Source: Micromonospora sp. MA102 (GTDB lineage: Bacteria > Actinomycetota > Actinomycetes > Mycobacteriales > Micromonosporaceae). From it: 64,000 bases of DNA. The notes beneath the pieces were generated by a model that made no database searches, was not told the origin of the DNA, and saw only the letters and a program-made list of their open reading frames with translations. Below, piece by piece: positions 48,832 through 56,732 of the stretch (within the stretch, counting starts at the first letter, position 1; every line of letters begins with the position of its first letter). A program made the position numbers and the translations under genes. The DNA lies in NCBI RefSeq assembly GCF_025460765.1, contig NZ_JAMWEG010000002.1, positions 62,001-126,000 on the forward strand. The letters are read 5' to 3'.

Positions 48832-50700
48832 ATGGCGGGGCGGATCCGGGACGAGGACATCGCGCTGGTCCGCGAGCGCACCTCCATCGCCGAGGTCATC
48901 TCCGACACGGTGACGCTCAAGCCGGCCGGCGGCGGCAACCTCAAGGGGCTCTGCCCGTTCCACGACGAGAAGAGCCCGTCGTTCAACGTCTCGCCGGCCC
49001 GCAACGTCTGGTACTGCTTCGGCTGCGGCGCCGGCGGGGACGCGATCAAGTTCCTGATGGACGCCGAGCACCTGAGCTTCGTCGAGTCCGTCGAGCGGCT
49101 CGCCGACCGCGCCGGCATCCAGCTGCGCTACGTCGAGGACGACCGCTCGGCCCCGCGCGCCCGCCCCCAGCAGGGGCAGCGGCAGCGTCTGGTGGCCGCG
49201 CACGCGGCCGCCGTCGAGTTCTACCGCGGCCAGCTCACCACGGCCGGCGCGCGGGCGGCGCGGGAGTTCCTCGCCCAGCGGGGCTTCGACCGGGCCGCCG
49301 CCGAGCGCTACGGCTGCGGCTTCGCCCCCGACGCGTGGGACCTGCTCACCAAGCACCTGCGCCAGCAGGGCTTCACCCACGACGAGCTGGTCACGGCGGG
49401 GCTGTCCCGCCCGTCCCGCTCGGGCAGCCTGATCGACCGGTTCCGGCGCCGGCTGCTCTGGCCGATCCGCGACCTCACCGGCGACGTGATCGGCTTCGGC
49501 GCCCGCAAGCTCTTCGACGACGACGACGGCCCGAAATACCTGAACACCCCCGAGACGCCGATCTACAAGAAGTCGCACGTCCTCTACGGCATCGACCTGG
49601 CCAAGCGGGAGATCGCCAAGCAGGGCAAGGTGGTGGTGGTCGAGGGCTACACCGACGTGATGGCCTGCCACCTGGCCGGCGTGCCCACCGCCGTGGCGAC
49701 CTGCGGCACCGCGTTCGGCGCCGACCACATCGGGGTGCTGCGCCGGCTGCTCATGGACACCGACGCGGTGGCCGGCGAGATCATCTTCACCTTCGACGGG
49801 GACGCCGCCGGCCAGAAGGCCGCCCTGCGCGCCTTCGAGGACGACCAGCGCTTCGTCGGGCGTACCTTCATCGCGGTCAGCCCCGACAACATGGACCCGT
49901 GCGAGCTGCGCCTGGCCAAGGGCGACCTGGCAGTCCGCGACCTGGTCGCCCGCCGCGAGCCGCTTGTCGACTTCGCGCTCCGCCACATGATCAACCGGTA
50001 CGACCTGGACACCGTCGACGGCCGGGTGGAGGCGATGCGGCGGGCCGCCCCGCTGGTCGCCAAGATCAAGGACCGGGAGAAGCGCCCCGAGTACGTGCGC
50101 AAGCTCGCCGGCGATCTCGGCATGGAGATCGAGCCGGTGCAGCGTGCCGTGCTGGCGGCCGCCAACGGTCAGCCCGCCGGCACGGTGGCGGCACCCGCCC
50201 GCCCCGCCCCGGCCGCGCCCAGCGTGGACAGTCCGCAGTCGATGGTCGAGCGGGAGGCGCTGAAGCTGGCCCTCCAGGAGCCGGTGCTGGCCGGGCCGAT
50301 GTTCGACGCGGTCGAGGCGGCCGCATACCGGCACCCGGTGCACGCCGCTCTCCGCGCCGCCATCGCCGCGGCCGGCGGGGCGGCGACGGCCACCGGCGGC
50401 GCGGTCTGGATCGAGCAGGTCCGCGACGCCTGCGACGACCTGGCCGGCCAGGCGCTCGTCGGGGAGTTGGCCGTGGAGCCGCTGCGCATCGACGGCGAGC
50501 CCGACCCCCGGTACGTCTCGATCACCATGGCCCGCCTCCAGTTCGGCTCGGTGACCGGGCGGATCAAGGACCTGAAGTCGAAGATCCAGCGGATCAACCC
50601 GGTGAGCAACAAGGACGAGTACTTCGCCCTCTTCGGGGAGCTGCTCTCGCTGGAACAGCACGCGCGGGCGCTGCGCGAGCAGGCCGCCGGAGGGCTGTGA
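48832..50700 (+). CDS. dnaG: DNA primase
   Basis: 622-residue primase making RNA primers for replication. The zinc-binding domain has Cys41, His44, Cys62 and Cys65 (CPFH...CFGCG). The RNA polymerase/TOPRIM core shows VVVVEGYTDVMACH and FDGDAAGQKAALRAF. The C-terminal DnaB-interacting domain is shorter and Ala-rich at its border. ATG 48832 follows GAGGAGG by about nine bases; the frame is open upstream without support. The next gene starts on its stop codon (TGATG). Confidence 0.97.
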   Translation: MAGRIRDEDIALVRERTSIAEVISDTVTLKPAGGGNLKGLCPFHDEKSPSFNVSPARNVWYCFGCGAGGDAIKFLMDAEHLSFVESVERLADRAGIQLRYVEDDRSAPRARPQQGQRQRLVAAHAAAVEFYRGQLTTAGARAAREFLAQRGFDRAAAERYGCGFAPDAWDLLTKHLRQQGFTHDELVTAGLSRPSRSGSLIDRFRRRLLWPIRDLTGDVIGFGARKLFDDDDGPKYLNTPETPIYKKSHVLYGIDLAKREIAKQGKVVVVEGYTDVMACHLAGVPTAVATCGTAFGADHIGVLRRLLMDTDAVAGEIIFTFDGDAAGQKAALRAFEDDQRFVGRTFIAVSPDNMDPCELRLAKGDLAVRDLVARREPLVDFALRHMINRYDLDTVDGRVEAMRRAAPLVAKIKDREKRPEYVRKLAGDLGMEIEPVQRAVLAAANGQPAGTVAAPARPAPAAPSVDSPQSMVEREALKLALQEPVLAGPMFDAVEAAAYRHPVHAALRAAIAAAGGAATATGGAVWIEQVRDACDDLAGQALVGELAVEPLRIDGEPDPRYVSITMARLQFGSVTGRIKDLKSKIQRINPVSNKDEYFALFGELLSLEQHARALREQAAGGL

Positions 50701-51236
50701 TGGGACTCTTCAACCGCAAGCCCAAGCTGCCGCCCGCCGATCGCCCGCCGCTGCGCGGCGACGAGCGGGTGCTCGCCTGGGCCGCCGTGGGCAACGGCGA
50801 GGGCGACGGCGTCGTGGTGGCCAGCAACCTCGGGCTGTGGCTGCCCGGCCGCGGGGAGCGGATCGGCTGGCACGACATCCTCAAGGCGGTCTGGTCCGGC
50901 CGGGAACTCACCGTCACCCCCGCCGACCGGGTAACCGAGCGGGATGGCTACCTCGTGGTGGCCGACTGCCCGGCCGAGACCTACCTGCTGCTCGACCCGG
51001 GCGAGCTGCCCCACCAGGTGCGGGCCCGGGTCACCCGCTCGGTCGCGTACACGGCCCACCATCCGGTGCCCGGCGGCGCCGGCCGCGTCGCCGCCCGCCG
51101 CGTGCCCGGCGTGGACGGGCTGACCTGGACGGTGCGCTACGACCCGGGCACGCCCACCGACGACGAGGCGGTGACCGCCGAGACGGACCGGCTGGTCGCC
51201 GCCGCCCGGGCCGCCACCGCCCCCGCGAACCTCTGA
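50700..51236 (+). CDS. Conserved actinobacterial protein downstream of dnaG
   Basis: 178-residue soluble protein I cannot assign to a named family. It begins MGLFNRKPKLPPADRPPLRGDERVLAWA and continues with a beta-rich, PH-like pattern (GDGVVVASNLGLWLPGRGERIGWHDILKAVWSG). Its ATG shares one base with the dnaG stop, so it is translationally coupled to primase. The pattern resembles the PH-like membrane-coat or bPH2 class, but this is a guess. Confidence 0.7.
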   Translation: MGLFNRKPKLPPADRPPLRGDERVLAWAAVGNGEGDGVVVASNLGLWLPGRGERIGWHDILKAVWSGRELTVTPADRVTERDGYLVVADCPAETYLLLDPGELPHQVRARVTRSVAYTAHHPVPGGAGRVAARRVPGVDGLTWTVRYDPGTPTDDEAVTAETDRLVAAARAATAPANL

Positions 51237-51260
51237 GCTGTGCTTGAGCGCGGCCGGTGC

Positions 51261-51821
51261 TCAGCGTCGGTCGCCCCGCTTGTGCTTGGTGCGGATCCTG
51301 AACCCGGCACCTCCGTGGCCGGGCGCACCAGGACGAGGCCGGCGCCGCGGCCTGCCGGGAGGGAACCAGCGCTGGAGCGGGATGCGGGACAGCAGCAGCG
51401 GAACCGCCACGACCAGGATCGCGAACCCGGCGACGCCCAGCCCGCCTTGGATGCGGCCCCGGTGTCCGCTGAGCTGGTCGAAGTCGGTGACGAAGTCATC
51501 CGGGTCGGCCGGGTTCACCCAGATCGGCACCTCCTCGCCGATCGACCGGCACACCTCGACGCAGCCGACCTCCTGCTCGTACGTCCGGCCGGCCAGGTCG
51601 TACCGGAGATACATGGTGGTCGACGAGCTGGTCCGGTTGCCGCCGCGCTTCGTGACCTGGTCGTAGACGAGCGCACGCGCCGGCACTCCGGTCTCCCGCA
51701 GTTCGGCCCCCCAGTCGTCGAGCGCGTACTGGGTGTGGAACGGCAGCCACAGCAGCGCGCCGCCGGCCATCACCAGCAACACGCAGCCGAGAGTCGCCAG
51801 GGCCGACGAGTGGCGCGCCAT
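51261..51821 (-). CDS. DUF3592 domain membrane protein
   Basis: 186 residues from ATG 51821 (188 from a GTG at 51827). The N-terminal helix (about 8-28) is followed by an extracytoplasmic DUF3592-like beta domain containing ARALVYDQVTKRG, MYLRYDLAGRTYEQEVGC and VPIWVNPADPDDF. A second helix (about 126-145) leads into a strongly basic Pro/Arg/Gly tail. Function unknown. It is convergent with the dnaG-linked gene. Confidence 0.77.
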   Translation of the reverse strand: MARHSSALATLGCVLLVMAGGALLWLPFHTQYALDDWGAELRETGVPARALVYDQVTKRGGNRTSSSTTMYLRYDLAGRTYEQEVGCVEVCRSIGEEVPIWVNPADPDDFVTDFDQLSGHRGRIQGGLGVAGFAILVVAVPLLLSRIPLQRWFPPGRPRRRPRPGAPGHGGAGFRIRTKHKRGDRR

Positions 51822-51874
51822 GATCACGGGATCAGCATGCCGGGAGGACGCAACTCCGCGCGGAGGTGCCGCCG

Positions 51875-52843
51875 TCAGCCGCTGCGATACCAGCGGGCCG
51901 CGCCCGGGTGCAGCGGGATCGGCTCGGTGGCGGCGGCGCTGTCCCGGGTGAAGTTCGCCGCCTCCGGGTGAACCCTGATCAGCTCGCCCTGCCAGGTGAA
52001 GAGCACCCGGGTCAGGTCGTACGCGAGCTGGTCCGGCATGTCCGCCGCCACCAGGATCACGTTCGCCACCGTGATGGTCGGGATGGCCGCCGGGGTGCCG
52101 TAGACGTCCTTGGGCAGGATGGCCGTCGTGTAGACCGAGCCGAAGCGGGCCGACAGCGGTTCGATCAGCTCGGTGAGGGGGAGCAGCCGGAACGCCCCGG
52201 CCGCGCTGGAGAGCAGGTCCTTGACGCCCGGTGTGGGCAGGCCGCCGGAGAAGAACATCGCGTCCAGGCTGCCGGCCCGCATCCGCTGCACCGTCTCCGG
52301 CAGCGACAGGTTGAGCCGCTGGATGTCGCGGGCCGGGTCGATCCCGCCGGCGGTGAGCAGCCGGCCGGCGATGATGTCGGTGCCGGACTTCGGCGAGCCG
52401 GTGGAGATCCGCTTGCCGCGCAGGTCGGCGAAGCTGTCGATCTTCCCGTCGGCGCGGACGATCAGGTGGGTGTAGTTGCTGTAGACCCGGGCCAGCGCGC
52501 GTACCGGCTGCGGCTGGCCCTCGAAGCCGCCCCGGCCGCTGACCGCGTCGGCGGCCGTGTCGGCCAGGCTGAACGCGATCTCCATGTCGCCGCCGGCCAG
52601 CCGGGTGATGTTCTCCACCGAGGCGCCGGTCGGCTCGGCCCGCGCCTCGTACCCGGGCAGGTGCCGGCTGATCAGGTCGGCGTAGCCGCCGCCGAGCTGG
52701 TAGTAGACGCCGGTGGTGTTGCCGGTGGCCAGGAAGATCCGGCCGTCGTGCCAGGCCCTCGGCTCGGCGTCCGTCCCGCCGCAGCCCGCCACCAGGGCGG
52801 CCAGCAGGAGGGCGGCGACCAGCCGCAGCGGGCGGCCGGTCAC
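51875..52843 (-). CDS. TAXI family TRAP substrate-binding lipoprotein, second copy
   Basis: 322-residue TAXI-type TRAP solute-binding protein. Lipobox LVAGC places the lipid Cys at residue 21. Family motifs are LATGNTTGVYYQLGGGYADLIS, TGASVENITRL, RISTGSPKSGTDIIAGRLL, and SLDAMFFSGGLPTPGV. It is clearly paralogous to the protein at 55713-56732, sharing most of these blocks. Its GTG overlaps the roadblock gene stop by four bases (GTGA), so it is coupled to a signalling module rather than to the permease. It may act as a ligand sensor. Confidence 0.92.
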   Translation of the reverse strand: MTGRPLRLVAALLLAALVAGCGGTDAEPRAWHDGRIFLATGNTTGVYYQLGGGYADLISRHLPGYEARAEPTGASVENITRLAGGDMEIAFSLADTAADAVSGRGGFEGQPQPVRALARVYSNYTHLIVRADGKIDSFADLRGKRISTGSPKSGTDIIAGRLLTAGGIDPARDIQRLNLSLPETVQRMRAGSLDAMFFSGGLPTPGVKDLLSSAAGAFRLLPLTELIEPLSARFGSVYTTAILPKDVYGTPAAIPTITVANVILVAADMPDQLAYDLTRVLFTWQGELIRVHPEAANFTRDSAAATEPIPLHPGAARWYRSG

Positions 52844-53232
52844 CGGCGGGCCGCCGGTTCCAGCGCCTCCGCCACCCGCTGGACCAGCGTCGCCGTCTCG
52901 TAGCCGATCTGGCCCAGGTCGCAGCCGGGCGCGGCGAGCACCCCGAGCAGCGCGCGCTCGCCGACCGCCATCACGAGCAGCACCCCGCCGTCCATGTCGA
53001 CGATCTGCTGGCGTACCCGGCCGGCGGACATCAGCCGGGCCGCGCCCACGGTCAGGCTGGCCAACCCGCTGATCACCGCGGCGAGCTGGTCCACCTGGTC
53101 GGGTGCGAGGTCGGGGGACGCGGCCAGCCGCAGGCCGTCCTCGGACACCGCGAGGGCGTGGGACACGTCCGGCACCTGCTCGGCGAAGTTCGCCAGCAGC
53201 CAGTCGAGCCCGGCGGTCACGGGTGGGGTCAT
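52840..53232 (-). CDS. Roadblock/LC7 domain protein (conservon CvnB-like)
   Basis: 130-residue roadblock/LC7 protein: GLDWLLANFAEQVPDVSHALAVSEDGLRLAAS is the classic start of actinobacterial CvnB proteins. IVDMDGGVLLVMAVGERALLGVLAAPGCDLGQIGYE continues it. In conservons, CvnB pairs with the CvnA kinase-like sensor and the CvnD GTPase. Here its ATG (53232) overlaps the stop of the sensor by four bases, and the next gene is a TAXI lipoprotein instead of cvnC/cvnD. Confidence 0.93.
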   Translation of the reverse strand: MTPPVTAGLDWLLANFAEQVPDVSHALAVSEDGLRLAASPDLAPDQVDQLAAVISGLASLTVGAARLMSAGRVRQQIVDMDGGVLLVMAVGERALLGVLAAPGCDLGQIGYETATLVQRVAEALEPAARR

Positions 53233-55643
53233 GGATTTCTCCCGGTGGGTGTGGTGTTCGGGGCACGGCGCATCGCGCTGGCCACCCCCTCGGCGAGGGC
53301 GGACAGGCGGGCGCGTACCACCTCGGGGTCGAGCAGGTCGTCCGCGGGCCGGGGCGGCGGGGCGGTGGCGGGCAGCGCCGCGGGGAGCTGCCCGCCCCGG
53401 GCCCGGCGCGGCAGGCCGGCGCCGGTGGTTCCCGCGGTCGCCGGGGAACTCGCCGGCCGGATCCGGGCGGCGCTCGGCGCCAGCAGGGCGGCGCCCGGTG
53501 GGCGTACGGCGGCGACGCCCCGGACCGGGCCGGCGGGCAGCGGCGGTCCGGCGGCGACCGGCCCGGCGACGGCCGGCACGGGGGCGGTGGCGACCAGGTC
53601 GCGGGCGCCGGTGGCCGGCCGTAGCGCGGCCGGGCCGGCGGCGCGGGGCCGGAACCAGGGCGCCGGGCGGCCGGTCGGTTGGCCGCGCTCGGCGGCCGGC
53701 AGCCGGGTCACCGACTCGACCCGGGTGAGCACCGACTCGGGCACGTCCACCTGGGCGACCGTGCCGCTGGCCGGGCGGTACAGCTGCACCCGGATCCCGT
53801 GCCGGGCGGCCAGGTGGGCCACCACGTGCAGGCCCATGCTGCCGGCCGCGGCGCTGGACAGCGTGGCCGGCGCGGCGAGCCGCTCGTTGATGGTGGACAG
53901 CCGGGTCTCGCTGATGCCGATGCCCTGGTCGTGCACCCGCAGCGTGAGCCCGTCCACGGTGCGCCGCCCGTCGACGAGCACCCGGGCGTCCGGTGGCGAG
54001 TAGACGGTGGCGTTCTCCAGCAGTTCGGCCAGCAGGTGCACCAGGTTGCCGGCCGCCGCGCCGTGCACGGCGGCGGTCGGCACCTCGATCTCCACCCGCG
54101 GGTAGTCCTCGATCTCGGAGGCGGCCGCCCGGACCACGTCGTCCAGGAGCAGCGCGCCCTCGTGCCCCCGGCCTGGTTCGCCACCGGCCAGGACCAGCAG
54201 GTTCTCCCCGTTGCGGCGCAGCCGGGCGGCCAGGTGGTCCAGGGCGAACAGCCGGGCCAGCGCGTCCGGGTCGGTCTCCTCGCGTTCGAACTCGTCGAGC
54301 AGGCGCAGCTGGCGGGTGATCAGCGTGCGGATCCGGCGGGCCAGCGCCTCGGCCATCCGGGTCACGTCCAGCCGCAGCTCGGCCTGCTCACCGGCGAGCC
54401 GCAGGGCGGCCTTGTTCACCGTGTCGAACGCCTCGGCCACCTGGGCCACCTCGTCCCGGCCCCGGCGGATCCCGTCGGTCAGCCGGGTCGCCGTGCCCGC
54501 GCCCGGTGCGCCCTCGCCCGCCGCGATCGCGGTGATCCGGTCCGGCAGCTCGCGGTTGGCCATGGTGAGCGCCGCGACCCGCAGCCGGCGCAGCCGCCGG
54601 CTGGTCCGGACCGCCAGCAGCACGGCGGTGAGCAGCGAGCCGAGCGCCACGGTGCTGGTCGCCCCGGCGGTGAGCAGGGCCCGCTGCCGGGCGGTCCGGG
54701 CCAGCGCGGCGGCGTCCCGGTCCAGCCCGTCGGACAGCTCCCGGCCGAGCAGGTTGTAGCGGCGGATGGTGCCACTCTGCGCCACGTACCAGGCGTCGCC
54801 GTCGGTCTTCAGCGACTCCGGCCTGCCGTCGCTGTCCAGCACACCGTCGCGCATCCGCCGGGCCGTCTCCACGTCGGCGCCGCCGACCAGCCGGTACCAG
54901 GCGGAGTTGGCGGGGCCGGCGGCGATCCGGAGGAACTCGGCCTGGCGCTGCTCCCGGGCGCCCCGCAGCCGGCCGAGCCCGGCCAGCTCGCCCCGGACCA
55001 GCGCGCCCCGCACGAACACCCCGCGCAGCAGGTCGCGTTCCAGCGCCGAGAGGTGCTCCTGGGCGGCCACCGCGGCCACCTCGCGTGCCTCGTTGGCCAG
55101 TGCGGCGTCGCGGAGCTGGGCGGGCAGCGCGTCGGCGACGGCGAGCAGGGACTCGACGAGCGAGGCGTACGCCGGGTCGGCCCGGTCCCCGCCCAGCGCC
55201 AGGTCCCGCGTCGGCGCGAGCTGGCCGAGCCGCCCGTCCGCGTCGTTGAGCACCGGGGCGAGGTCCGGTGCGGCCCGGTGGGCGTCGCCGCTCGCGGCGC
55301 GGTAGCGGGTGACCGCCGCGTCCACCCGGTGCCGCTGCGCGTCGACCAGCGGCCGGCCGGCGGCGCCGCCGCGCTGGCGCAGCGCCGCCGTCTCGCCCAG
55401 TTCGCGTTCCAGCTCGTGCACCAGCCGCACGGTGGCGGTGGCGGTGCCGGCGAGTACGCGGGCCCGGTCGGCGTCGGCGGAGGAGTCCAGCGCGGCGCCG
55501 GTCTGGGCGGCGCCCAGCACCACCAGGCCGACCGTGGCCACCAGGATCGGCGCGAGCAGTTGGACCCGGACGGAGCGGAGGTGCCCGGTGCGGTCCACGG
55601 GCCGGTGGTGCCGGCGTACGCGGGCGGGGTGGGGCAGCGGCAC
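53229..55643 (-). CDS. Conservon CvnA-like sensor histidine kinase with NIT-like sensor region
   Basis: 804-residue membrane sensor. TM1 is at about 28-50, an extracytoplasmic helical region at about 52-320 matches the nitrate/nitrite-sensing (NIT) pattern, and TM2 lies at about 322-345. HAMP (345-415), a dimerisation-like helical part (420-490, with REETDPDALARLFALDHLAARLRRN) and HATPase_c (500-635) follow. The N box is HLLAELLENA (His536-Asn544), G1 is DQGIG, G2 GSMGLHVV. A disordered Ala/Pro/Arg tail of about 165 residues ends it. GTG 55643 has GGGAG six bases upstream. No canonical phosphoacceptor His box is obvious, as in other CvnA proteins. Confidence 0.9.
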   Translation of the reverse strand: MPLPHPARVRRHHRPVDRTGHLRSVRVQLLAPILVATVGLVVLGAAQTGAALDSSADADRARVLAGTATATVRLVHELERELGETAALRQRGGAAGRPLVDAQRHRVDAAVTRYRAASGDAHRAAPDLAPVLNDADGRLGQLAPTRDLALGGDRADPAYASLVESLLAVADALPAQLRDAALANEAREVAAVAAQEHLSALERDLLRGVFVRGALVRGELAGLGRLRGAREQRQAEFLRIAAGPANSAWYRLVGGADVETARRMRDGVLDSDGRPESLKTDGDAWYVAQSGTIRRYNLLGRELSDGLDRDAAALARTARQRALLTAGATSTVALGSLLTAVLLAVRTSRRLRRLRVAALTMANRELPDRITAIAAGEGAPGAGTATRLTDGIRRGRDEVAQVAEAFDTVNKAALRLAGEQAELRLDVTRMAEALARRIRTLITRQLRLLDEFEREETDPDALARLFALDHLAARLRRNGENLLVLAGGEPGRGHEGALLLDDVVRAAASEIEDYPRVEIEVPTAAVHGAAAGNLVHLLAELLENATVYSPPDARVLVDGRRTVDGLTLRVHDQGIGISETRLSTINERLAAPATLSSAAAGSMGLHVVAHLAARHGIRVQLYRPASGTVAQVDVPESVLTRVESVTRLPAAERGQPTGRPAPWFRPRAAGPAALRPATGARDLVATAPVPAVAGPVAAGPPLPAGPVRGVAAVRPPGAALLAPSAARIRPASSPATAGTTGAGLPRRARGGQLPAALPATAPPPRPADDLLDPEVVRARLSALAEGVASAMRRAPNTTPTGRNP

Positions 55644-55671
55644 GGGGGTCTCCCGGGTCGTTGGTCGGGTG

Positions 55672-55703
55672 GCCGGGCCCGGACGGAGGCGTCCGGGCCC
55701 GGC
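55672..55703 (-). terminator. Strong hairpin between the TRAP operon and the sensor operon
   Basis: Perfect 14-bp stem gccgggcccggacg/cgtccgggcccggc with loop GAGG, ten bases after the TAXI stop and 28 bases before the kinase start. It either separates two transcripts or attenuates read-through from the transporter into the sensor genes. Confidence 0.8.
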
Positions 55704-55712
55704 TCGTCGGGG

Positions 55713-56732
55713 TCAGCTCGCGCCGAGGTCCTTGAGCGCCCAATCCGCCCCGCGGTGCAGCCCCACCGGGTCGGTCTTGCGGGCCTTGGCCAGGTCGATG
55801 CCCTTGGCGGCCGGGTTGGCCTGGGCCAGGGCGTCCTTCTTCTCGAAGACCGTCTTCGTGATCACGCAGGCCACGTCGGCGTCGAGGTTGTCGCGGACCA
55901 GCAGCACGTTGGGCACCACGATGGTGGGCACGTCGGCGCCCGTCCGGTAGATGTCCTTGCCGATGGTGCCGGCCTGGTACGCCGGGTTCAGCTCGGCCAT
56001 CTTCGGCAGCAGCGGGCTGATGTCGAGGAACTTCACCTTGTCGCCGGCCGTGGTGAACAGGTCGGTGACCCCGCCCGTGGGCACGCCGCCGGACCAGAAG
56101 AAGCCGTCGATGCTGCCGTCCTTCATCCCGTCGACGGTCTTGGTCAGGTCGAGCCGCTGCGCCTGGACGTCCTTGGCCGGGTCCAGCCCGGCGGCGGTGA
56201 GCAGCCGGTTGGCGATGACCTCGGTGCCGGACTTGGGCGACCCGGTGGAGATCTTCTTGCCCTTCATCCCGGCCACCGAGGTGATCCCGGAGTCGGCCCG
56301 GACGACCACCTGCGTGTAGTTGTCGTAGATCCGGGCCAATGCCTTGACCGGCTGCGGGGAGCTGAAGCTGTCCTTGCCCTGCACCGCGTTGACCGCGGTG
56401 TCGAAGAGGGAGAACGCCACGTCGTACTGGCCGGCCACGAGCTGTTCCACGTTCTGCACCGAGGCGCCGGTCTCGGCGGCGGTGCCGGTGAGCTTGCCGC
56501 CGGTGGCCGCCGAGAGCTGGCCGGCCAGCGCGTTGCCGACCACGTAGTAGACGCCCGTGGCGTTGCCGGTGGCGATGCCGACCCGGGTGTCCTTGGTGAC
56601 CTTGCAGGTGATCTCACGGGCGGCGTCGTCCTTCGCCGCGCCGTCCTGACGGCCCCCGCATCCGGCGGCGCCGGCCGCGACCAGGGCCAGCGCCCCGACG
56701 CCCGCGGCGATCCGCACGTCGATCCGTCTCAC
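55713..56732 (-). CDS. TAXI family TRAP substrate-binding lipoprotein, transporter-linked copy
   Basis: 339-residue TAXI-type solute-binding lipoprotein with lipid Cys at residue 25 (AAGC). Motifs include GIATGNATGVYYVVGNALAG, TGASVQNVEQL, ISTGSPKSGTEVIANRLL, and GSIDGFFWSGGVPTGGV. It delivers substrate to the TRAP permease; some TAXI systems take up glutamate or other organic acids, but the ligand here is unknown. Its GTG start overlaps the permease stop by four bases. Confidence 0.95.
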   Translation of the reverse strand: MRRIDVRIAAGVGALALVAAGAAGCGGRQDGAAKDDAAREITCKVTKDTRVGIATGNATGVYYVVGNALAGQLSAATGGKLTGTAAETGASVQNVEQLVAGQYDVAFSLFDTAVNAVQGKDSFSSPQPVKALARIYDNYTQVVVRADSGITSVAGMKGKKISTGSPKSGTEVIANRLLTAAGLDPAKDVQAQRLDLTKTVDGMKDGSIDGFFWSGGVPTGGVTDLFTTAGDKVKFLDISPLLPKMAELNPAYQAGTIGKDIYRTGADVPTIVVPNVLLVRDNLDADVACVITKTVFEKKDALAQANPAAKGIDLAKARKTDPVGLHRGADWALKDLGAS

